Assembly: GCF_003131185.1 (NCBI RefSeq)
Contig: NZ_QFFU01000005.1
Location: 124,001-188,000, forward strand
DNA: 64,000 nt
Source of the DNA: Pseudomonas ovata
Lineage (GTDB): Bacteria; Pseudomonadota; Gammaproteobacteria; Pseudomonadales; Pseudomonadaceae
Direction of reading: 5' to 3'
Program-made: the position numbers and the translations under genes
Part shown: positions 58,270 through 64,000 of the stretch, in pieces
Layout of the letters: each line of letters starts with the position of its first letter
Position numbering within the stretch: position 1 is the first letter of the stretch
The notes under the pieces: generated by a model
What the model was told of the DNA's origin: nothing
The model's input: only the letters and a program-made list of their open reading frames with translations
Database searches by the model: none

Positions 58270-58878
58270 TCAGGGCCTGGCCGCCCTCTCCTTCAATGCC
58301 TTGAGCGTATTGAACGGCGCATCGACCACAAACTTGTTGGACAGCCATGAAGGAACACTGCCCCCCGGATCAGTGTGCACCTGATAGGTCACTTCAGTGC
58401 GCCCGGTGCCCTTGGGCGTCATCTGCCAGAACCCTTCGACCCTGGCCACACGCTGATACCCCTTCTCTTCCGGCAGATAGGAAGGTTGCCCCTGCAAGGT
58501 TCGCTTGATCGAGCCATCAGCCTGCTGTTGCGTCGTCACCAGCAGCACCGAATCGCGCGGCGTGACCGGCCACGGCGTCTTGAATCGACTGTAGGTCCAG
58601 GCCTTGTCACCTTCGTGCTTGAGCAGCTTCTGGGATTCGCACTCGTAGATCCAGGCACAGGCACCCGACACATCCTCCTGCAGCGCACGCACCCGATCGA
58701 TACCTGCCTCCACCGTGGTCACGCCACGATAAGCCTTGTACTTGGAACCGGGCACCTCGCTGAGCCAGACCTTGACCCCTCCCTCATCCTTGGCCAATTG
58801 CCAGTCCTCGGCCTGCGCGCCGCTTCCGAGCAGTACAGTTACACCACATGCAACAGCCAGCCGATACAGCAACGTCAT
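58270..58878 (-). CDS. START domain-containing secreted protein
   Basis: A 202-aa protein with a signal peptide (MTLLYRLAVACGVTVLLGSGAQA). The mature part EDWQLAKDEGGVKVWLSEVPGSKYKAYRGVTTVEAG is the START/Bet v 1-like lipid-binding fold found in Pseudomonas periplasmic proteins. It probably binds a hydrophobic molecule in the periplasm. Function unknown. Confidence 0.8.
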   Translation of the reverse strand: MTLLYRLAVACGVTVLLGSGAQAEDWQLAKDEGGVKVWLSEVPGSKYKAYRGVTTVEAGIDRVRALQEDVSGACAWIYECESQKLLKHEGDKAWTYSRFKTPWPVTPRDSVLLVTTQQQADGSIKRTLQGQPSYLPEEKGYQRVARVEGFWQMTPKGTGRTEVTYQVHTDPGGSVPSWLSNKFVVDAPFNTLKALKERAARP

Positions 58879-58906
58879 GGGTCATCCCTCATCATAGAAC
58901 CTACCG

Positions 58907-59161
58907 TCACGCTGCCGTGACCTGTTCCCACCAGCCGATCAGGCGAATGGCATCGGCCCGATCAACCCCACAAACATCCTCGGCCGCCTTGAACTGACCG
59001 CACACTTCAGGCCGCTCAGGCTTGCCGAACAGGCCGCAGAAAAACTCGACCGTCAGGTGCAGGCAATGAACGCCCGCCGGCTTGCCCTCGGGCATGCCAG
59101 GGATAGGAGAAGTGATGGAGGGCGCAATGCAGCAGGCACCACAACCGGAACGGCAGTCCAT
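58907..59161 (-). CDS. YkgJ family cysteine cluster protein
   Basis: An 84-aa protein with a Cys-rich pattern MDCRSGCGACCIAP, then HCLHLTVEFFCGLFGKPERPEVCGQF. This is the YkgJ/zinc- or iron-sulfur-binding type. The protein is shorter than usual but has the key Cys residues. 28 bp downstream of it is the START gene stop. Confidence 0.88.
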   Translation of the reverse strand: MDCRSGCGACCIAPSITSPIPGMPEGKPAGVHCLHLTVEFFCGLFGKPERPEVCGQFKAAEDVCGVDRADAIRLIGWWEQVTAA

Positions 59162-59256
59162 GACGCGATTTACCTTGAAAGTCAGAAAGAGAGAATAACG
59201 GTATTACCCTTACCCACAAGCACTTGAAAATGCCATAGCAGGCGGCAAACCGGGCG

Positions 59257-60027
59257 TTACTGCTTGAACTTGAAGTCCAGCGCCGCGCCTTCGACGTCAC
59301 GCCGGCTTTCGTTGCGCATCTGCAACTGCATTTCATTGCTCAGCAAGCGGCCATTGAGTTCGAAGCCATTGGGATCCTGGGTATCGGCCTTGTCGCCAAA
59401 CATGGGCGGCAACAGCGGCTTGCGCCGCGCAGTGATGACCTTGGGCGGCGGTTCGAGCCCTTGCACCAGCTCAGGCGGCAGGCTCAGGTCCAGGCGGGTC
59501 TTGCCCAACCCGGTCTCCTTGGCCACGGCAGCAGTCTTTTTGGCTGACTGGCGCTTTTGCACTTGCTCATCGCGCCTGGCGGTGGTCTTGGCCACGGACC
59601 TGGCCGCTGCAGGTTTGGCTTGCTCGCCTGCCACAGGGGCCTTGGCGACCTTGACGGCCTTGTCCGAGTGAATCTCGGCAGGCTTGGGTGCCACGCCGGA
59701 GTCCCCCTTGCCGATCACCACAGGCACCACCGGTATATTGGGTGTCAGCTGATGCACGGGCGCTGCAGGCGCGTCCACCACTGAGCCGGTCACTGCCTCA
59801 GCCACCGGTTTGTCGAGCGTCGATGACACTACCGGCGCCGCGGGCATGGCGGGCGCCGGCTCGACGACAGGCGCCGAGGCAGCAGAGGCCGAGGCAGCGG
59901 GAGCAGAGGCCGGCGCAGCATTCTGTGCGGCTTGGGTCTTTGGCTTGGGCACCACAGGCTCTTGCGGCTTGTCACAGGCGCCCAACAACACAAAAACCAG
60001 CAATCCGAGGCAACGAAAAGCATTCAT
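59257..60027 (-). CDS. Ala/Pro/Lys-rich lipoprotein
   Basis: A 256-aa protein with a lipoprotein signal (MNAFRCLGLLVFVLLGAC, Cys 18), then an Ala/Pro/Val linker, a basic Lys/Ala stretch and a conserved-looking end (LDLSLPPELVQGLEPP, then FELNGRLLSNEMQLQMRNESRRDVEGAALDFKFKQ). It may span toward the outer envelope. No enzyme motif is visible. Such proteins are sometimes misnamed as translation factor-like in annotations because of low complexity. Confidence 0.75.
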   Translation of the reverse strand: MNAFRCLGLLVFVLLGACDKPQEPVVPKPKTQAAQNAAPASAPAASASAASAPVVEPAPAMPAAPVVSSTLDKPVAEAVTGSVVDAPAAPVHQLTPNIPVVPVVIGKGDSGVAPKPAEIHSDKAVKVAKAPVAGEQAKPAAARSVAKTTARRDEQVQKRQSAKKTAAVAKETGLGKTRLDLSLPPELVQGLEPPPKVITARRKPLLPPMFGDKADTQDPNGFELNGRLLSNEMQLQMRNESRRDVEGAALDFKFKQ

Positions 60028-60123
60028 AGGCAGACAATTGGATAGGCAGAAAGCCACATGCTGTCCTTTTGCAGCGCACATGACAAGCATCGGCCCGATC
60101 ACCGGAGCAAAAACCTGTTTCGC

Positions 60124-61566
60124 TCAGTAACCGTTTGCGGTCTCCTGGCACAATTGTCGGGCCAGCATCCCCAGTGTCATCAGCGCCCGCTCTGCCTCGC
60201 GGTTCCAGGGCATGCCACAGTTGATGCGAATGCAGTGATTGAACTGTTCTGTATTACTGAAAATCAATCCCGGCGCGATGCTGATGCCCTGCTCAAGTGC
60301 CCTGACGTGCAATTCCTGGGTATTGACCCGCCCCGGCAGGCTGACCCACAGGATAAAGCCCCCCACGGGGCGACTCATTTGCGTGCCCTCGGGAAAGTAC
60401 TGCTGCACCGCCAACTGATAGGCACTGAGGTTCTTGCGGTACTCCACGCGGATATAACGCAGGTGGCGGTCGTAGCCGCCATTTTCCAGGTAGGCCGCCA
60501 CCCCCATTTGCGTCACGCTGCACGCCGAATGCGTACTGAACGTCTGCAAGCGCTGGATTTCGCCATGAAACTTGCCGCCCGGAATCATCCAGCCGATGCG
60601 CACGCCCGGCGACAGCGTCTTGGAGAAGCTGGAGCAGTAGATGACCCGATCCTGACGGTCATAGGCCTTGAGCGCCTTGGTGCGGCCGATTTCAAACATC
60701 AGCTCGCCATAGATATCGTCTTCGATGACCTGGATATCGAAGTCCGCGACCAGCCGCAGCAGGTTCTTCTGCCGCTCTTCGGGCATGGTGGCGCCCAGCG
60801 GATTGCTGGTGCGCGCGGTCAGCACCAGCGCCTTGATCGACCATTGATTGGCCGCCAGTTGCAGCGCCTCCAGGCTGATGCCGGTCACCGGATCGCTGGG
60901 GATCTCGATGACCTTCAGGCCCAGCAGGTCAGCCAGTTGCAGCAAGCCATAATAGGCTGGCGATTCGGCCGCAATCAGGTCGCCAGGCCGGGTCACCACG
61001 CGCAAAGCCATCTGCAGCGCATCGACGCAGCCGTGGGTAATGATCACTTCGGACGGATCGACCACCACGCCGGCATCACGCATACGAATGGCCACCTGAC
61101 GACGCAGCGGCTCGAACCCCGGGCTGAACATATAGCTGAACGCCCGGGGGCTGTGAAACCGTGTGACCTTGGCCAATTGCTGGTGCAGGGCGCGCACCGG
61201 CAAATAATCCACATGCGGCACGGCAGCACCCAGGGCAAATACCCCTTCACGGCGCGACTCGACCAGCACCTGCTGGATGATGCTGCTGCGAGTGACCAGG
61301 CTGGGCCTTTCAACCCGCGCAATATCGGGCGTGGAGGCCGTCAGCGCCGGGGTCTGGTGCACGTAATAGCCTGATTGTGGACGCGCACGAATCAACCCCT
61401 GGTCTTCGAGGTTGGCATAGGCTTGCAGGACCGTGGCGTGGCTGACGTTGAGCTGCGAGCTCATCTTGCGCACCGAAGGGACGCGCTCGCCAGGCTGATA
61501 GACACCACGACGAATATCTTCGGCCAGCTGTTTGGCGATACGTTGGTAAAGCAACAAATTGGTCAT
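60124..61566 (-). CDS. MocR-type GntR regulator with aminotransferase domain
   Basis: A 480-aa regulator. The N-terminal GntR winged helix is at residues 5-70 (LLYQRIAKQLAEDIRRGVYQPGERVPSVRKMSSQLNVSHATVLQAYANLEDQGLI); the rest is fold-type I aminotransferase with the PLP Lys in YCSSFSKTLSPGVRIGWM near 310. MocR proteins use PLP or an amino acid as ligand to control their neighbours. No obvious amine-metabolism target gene is adjacent. Confidence 0.92.
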   Translation of the reverse strand: MTNLLLYQRIAKQLAEDIRRGVYQPGERVPSVRKMSSQLNVSHATVLQAYANLEDQGLIRARPQSGYYVHQTPALTASTPDIARVERPSLVTRSSIIQQVLVESRREGVFALGAAVPHVDYLPVRALHQQLAKVTRFHSPRAFSYMFSPGFEPLRRQVAIRMRDAGVVVDPSEVIITHGCVDALQMALRVVTRPGDLIAAESPAYYGLLQLADLLGLKVIEIPSDPVTGISLEALQLAANQWSIKALVLTARTSNPLGATMPEERQKNLLRLVADFDIQVIEDDIYGELMFEIGRTKALKAYDRQDRVIYCSSFSKTLSPGVRIGWMIPGGKFHGEIQRLQTFSTHSACSVTQMGVAAYLENGGYDRHLRYIRVEYRKNLSAYQLAVQQYFPEGTQMSRPVGGFILWVSLPGRVNTQELHVRALEQGISIAPGLIFSNTEQFNHCIRINCGMPWNREAERALMTLGMLARQLCQETANGY

Positions 61567-61724
61567 CAAGCAGCCTCACAACGACCGATAATTTTTTATT
61601 GTTGGGGAAAAACAACCAGAACAGTTTGAAAGTGTACTGGGACAGTTCTTCCGGATGCCGAACATTGTGCACGCTGACAGAAAATATTGGCAGGCATAAC
61701 CGCCAAAAAAGCCAGCTTATAAGC

Positions 61725-61764
61725 CAAAAAAAGCCCGACACCTTTGCAGGATGGCGGGCTTTTT
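61725..61764 (-). terminator. Terminator after the OmpA gene
   Basis: AAAAAGCCCGCC and its partner GGGCTTTTTTT flank a loop on the minus strand, with T-tract at the end, 11 bp after the OmpA-family stop. Confidence 0.85.
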
Positions 61765-61775
61765 AAACAAATGGT

Positions 61776-62582
61776 TCAACGAGGCTCGCTGAGCACCCCT
61801 TTATCGTCGGAAAAAACGATCTCCACTCGTCGGTTTTGTGCTCGCCCACGCTCGCTGGCGTTCACATCCACAGGAAATTGCTCACCATAACCTTCGACCT
61901 GAACCCGCTTTTCGTTGACTCCCAGGTCAATCAGCATATCGGCCACCGACTGGGCACGCTCCCTGGACAGTTTCAGATTGCCCTGCCGGTCGCCGGTGTT
62001 GTCGGTGTAGCCTTCGATACGGATCACGCGCCGCGGATTGAGCTGCAAGAACTGCACGACCTTGAGCACGGTGCGATTGGCCGACGTCTTGAGTTCCGTA
62101 TCACCTTCATCGAACAGCATATCGCCCAGGGTCATGACCAGGCCGCGATCACTTTGAGTGGTGGCCAGGCTGAAGATCTGGTCTTCCAGCCACTTGCCCT
62201 GGCGCTGCACGCTGGCCAGCTTGACCTCACGCAACGCCAACTGCAGGCGCTGACGCTCCAGATCCATTTTCGCCAGACGCTCTTGCGAGAGCATCAGATT
62301 GCTGTGCTCACGTGCGATTTCGCTGTAGCGGCGGCTCAGGTAAGCGTAGTGCCTTACATCCTCGCCACTGCCGACATAGCTGGACAGCCGCTCGGCGCGC
62401 GCCAGCGATTCACCGGCACGAATGACATCCTTGGGCGCACTGCGCAGCACGTCGGTGTCTTCCTTGACCTTCTGGAAGTCGGCGCTGGCCGCTTGCAGCG
62501 CCTGATCGCTGCCAGGCTGGCTGGCGCAACCACTCAGGCCCAACAACAAGCAGGCACCCAGCACAGGGGAAAAACGCTTCAT
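61776..62582 (-). CDS. OmpA family lipoprotein with DUF4398-like domain
   Basis: A 268-aa lipoprotein (MKRFSPVLGACLLLGLSGC, Cys 19). Residues 25-125 are a helical DUF4398-like domain (APKDVIRAGESLARAERLSSYVGSGEDVRHYAYLSRR); residues 150-255 are an OmpA-type peptidoglycan-binding domain with RIEGYTDNTGDRQGNLKLSRERAQSVADML and NRRVEIVF. It tethers the outer membrane to peptidoglycan. It overlaps the next gene by four bases. Confidence 0.92.
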   Translation of the reverse strand: MKRFSPVLGACLLLGLSGCASQPGSDQALQAASADFQKVKEDTDVLRSAPKDVIRAGESLARAERLSSYVGSGEDVRHYAYLSRRYSEIAREHSNLMLSQERLAKMDLERQRLQLALREVKLASVQRQGKWLEDQIFSLATTQSDRGLVMTLGDMLFDEGDTELKTSANRTVLKVVQFLQLNPRRVIRIEGYTDNTGDRQGNLKLSRERAQSVADMLIDLGVNEKRVQVEGYGEQFPVDVNASERGRAQNRRVEIVFSDDKGVLSEPR

Positions 62583-62935
62583 TGGGCCTCCTTCAATTGC
62601 TTGCGCAGACGCTCGAGACGGGTTTCAAGTTGCGCACGCTGCTCTTCACTCTTGACGGTCAGCACGCGGGCCTCCGCCAGCCGGGCATCGAGTTCGGCCT
62701 GCTCGGCCTGCATACGCGCCTGCTTATAAGACTGCGCCAGCATGTCGGCACGCGCCTGAGCGAACTTGGTGGTCGCCTGCTCCATCGCGGGCTGCTCTTG
62801 GGCATCAGCCCCAACGGCCCTGGCCTGGTGCAAGGCCTGCTCGGTCAGTTTCATTTGTTCGGACGGCGCCGGATCACTGGCACAGCCGACCAGACCGACC
62901 GTTGCCATACAGACACACAGAAAACGGATTTTCAC
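62579..62935 (-). CDS. DUF4398 domain lipoprotein
   Basis: A 118-aa lipoprotein, signal to Cys 18 (VKIRFLCVCMATVGLVGC), then DPAPSEQMKLTEQALHQARAVGADAQEQPAMEQATTKFAQARADMLAQSYKQARMQAEQAE, typical DUF4398, and a coiled coil. GTG 62935 is chosen with AGGAA nine bases upstream. It overlaps the OmpA gene by four bases and thus belongs with it. Confidence 0.88.
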   Translation of the reverse strand: MKIRFLCVCMATVGLVGCASDPAPSEQMKLTEQALHQARAVGADAQEQPAMEQATTKFAQARADMLAQSYKQARMQAEQAELDARLAEARVLTVKSEEQRAQLETRLERLRKQLKEAQ

Positions 62936-62945
62936 AAAAACATTC

Positions 62946-63764
62946 CTACTGTTTTGAGACAGGTGCCAGCAACTGGCTCTTCCACACATCCAGATTGCGC
63001 TTGACCGCTTCATCGGCCAGGCCGGAAGCGGCCGATTCTGTCATCTTTTTCACCAACTGTCCGTGCAACCACGGATCAAGGCAGGCCGAATTGAATGACA
63101 GCGCCAGGTGAAAACCCGGCTTGTCGACCACCACAGGCAATGCCTGCAGCGTGGCAGCCAACCCCAGCGTCTGCACCAGCACCATTGCGGCATAGCGCCC
63201 GGCCAGTACATAGTCCACTTCGCCCAACACCAGTTTTTGCAGCGCCGCGGTCAACCCGGACGTGTGCTGCAGTTGCAACTCACCAGCCGCAACGCTTTCG
63301 AATTCCGGGGTCAGGCGGGTGCGCTGGGAAACGGCGCCGGCAAGACTGTGCAAGTCTTCAATCGCCTGTATATCCGCTTGCGTGCCTGCGCGCACCCAGA
63401 CCACGATCTCGTTGTAGGTCGCGGCAGGATGGATATAGTCGAAACGCTCAAGCCAGGCGGCATTCAATGACGCATCGGCCAGCATATCCATACGCCCGCT
63501 GCGCACCTCTTCCTGGGCCTGGGCGCGCTTGCCACCGTAGAGAAACTCCACATCAATGCCCAATTCGCGCAGTGCCTGACCGAGCAGATCGGCATTGGCG
63601 CCCATCAGGTGCCTGGGGTCTTGCGGATCACGCCACATATACGGCGGCGAATCCGGGCTGCCGGTGACAATCAGCCGCTCGCACTTACCCGCAGCCCAAC
63701 CCGCTGCAGGCAACATCATGACGCCCAGCAACACCTTGGCCCGCAATGATCGTGAGACTCGCAT
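62946..63764 (-). CDS. Periplasmic solute-binding protein (SBP_bac_3 type)
   Basis: A 272-aa protein with a signal peptide (MRVSRSLRAKVLLGVMMLPAAGWA). The mature part is the amino-acid/polar solute-binding fold (LIVTGSPDSPPYMWRDPQ, GIDVEFLYGGKRAQAQEEVRSGRMDML). No transport partner is adjacent. It sits 10 bp before the DUF4398 gene, so the three are one operon with a shared envelope role. AAGGGG precedes the ATG. Confidence 0.88.
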   Translation of the reverse strand: MRVSRSLRAKVLLGVMMLPAAGWAAGKCERLIVTGSPDSPPYMWRDPQDPRHLMGANADLLGQALRELGIDVEFLYGGKRAQAQEEVRSGRMDMLADASLNAAWLERFDYIHPAATYNEIVVWVRAGTQADIQAIEDLHSLAGAVSQRTRLTPEFESVAAGELQLQHTSGLTAALQKLVLGEVDYVLAGRYAAMVLVQTLGLAATLQALPVVVDKPGFHLALSFNSACLDPWLHGQLVKKMTESAASGLADEAVKRNLDVWKSQLLAPVSKQ

Positions 63765-63791
63765 GCAACCACCCCTTGATAACAGAAACGC

Positions 63792-63846
63792 AAAAGCCCG
63801 CCGGGCCCGGCCATGCTTGCACATGGACCGGACACAGCGGGCTTTT
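63792..63846 (-). terminator. Terminator of etfA
   Basis: AAAAGCCCGC and GCGGGCTTTT form the outer stem with an inner CATGG/CCATG hairpin, and a T-run follows on the minus strand. It is 20 bp after the etfA stop. Confidence 0.85.
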
Positions 63847-63866
63847 TCAGCGCATGAAAACCTGGG

Positions 63867-64000
63867 TCAGACCAGCTTTTCCAGCTCCGGGATGGCTTCG
63901 AACAGGTCCGCGACCAGGCCGTAGTCGGCCACCTGGAAGATCGGTGCCTCTTCGTCCTTGTTGATCGCCACGATCACCTTGGAGTCCTTCATGCCAGCCA
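63867..64000 (-). CDS. etfA: Electron transfer flavoprotein subunit alpha (5' part outside window)
   Basis: The last 44 residues of the protein: [43 protein letters not shown] followed by the stop. This is the conserved FAD-binding C-terminus of EtfA, which passes electrons from acyl-CoA dehydrogenases to EtfQO. The start of the gene lies beyond position 64000. Confidence 0.95.
   Translation of the reverse strand, partial: AGMKDSKVIVAINKDEEAPIFQVADYGLVADLFEAIPELEKLV

Overview
The window is about 63-65% GC chromosomal DNA from a Pseudomonas, most likely of the P. putida/P. fluorescens type. The basis is the gene order htpG - sucDC-lpd-sucBA - sdhBADC - gltA - etfA, full-length Pseudomonas-sized Suc/Sdh/GltA proteins, a chromosomal topB, an OprD-type porin and many Pseudomonas-style GTAGGAGC/GTGGGAGC inverted repeats. 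I see no tRNA, rRNA, CRISPR array, prophage, transposase or plasmid functions. The assignment is by recognition, not by a database search.

Layout. 0-5 kb: the end of a heme-oxygenase-like iron redox protein, a DUF1624 membrane protein, the zinc-sparing GTP cyclohydrolase FolE2, an AEC exporter and PhnN. 5-12 kb: a PhnD-like binding protein, a chemoreceptor with the dCache amino-acid motif, an HDOD protein, a COG3202-like transporter and an HPP-CBS membrane protein. 12-14 kb: an alpha/beta hydrolase divergent from a LysR regulator. 14-18 kb: a pstSCAB phosphate uptake operon without phoU. 18-25 kb: a small secreted Thr/Gly-rich protein, a FAN1 nuclease, a nucleoside deoxyribosyltransferase, a LysR/AbrB-transporter pair and a GlmU-like beta-helix protein. 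25-31 kb: a LuxR regulator followed by an outer-membrane transporter, an MFS permease, a class II histone-deacetylase-like amidohydrolase and an OprD porin. 31-38 kb: topB, then an AcoR-like sigma-54 activator divergent from a dehydrogenase/isomerase/sugar-binding-protein operon. 38-45 kb: two dienelactone hydrolases, htpG, a small lipoprotein and brnQ. 45-58 kb: the oxidative TCA block, with gltA transcribed away from sdhCDAB-sucAB-lpd-sucCD. 58-64 kb: small envelope proteins, a MocR regulator, OmpA/DUF4398 lipoproteins, a periplasmic binding protein and the 3' end of etfA.

The TCA block works as a unit: citrate synthase, 2-oxoglutarate dehydrogenase (E1, E2, E3), succinyl-CoA synthetase and succinate dehydrogenase sit around one divergent control region with two good sigma-70 promoters. 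The pst block and its candidate Pho boxes point to phosphate control. FolE2 suggests zinc-starvation control.

Most of the window is ordinary housekeeping. The parts most worth a second look are: (1) the sigma-54 operon at 35.2-38.2 kb, with a 50-bp near-perfect palindrome, an IHF match and a perfect -24/-12 promoter, whose binding protein has no transporter beside it; (2) the LuxR-porin-MFS-deacetylase-OprD cluster at 25-31 kb, which looks like an uptake-and-deacetylation route for an unknown compound; (3) dispersed inverted repeats whose GTAG ends supply the stop codons of at least three genes; (4) the divergent pst / Thr-rich secreted protein region; and (5) three hairpins in the lpd-sucC junction.
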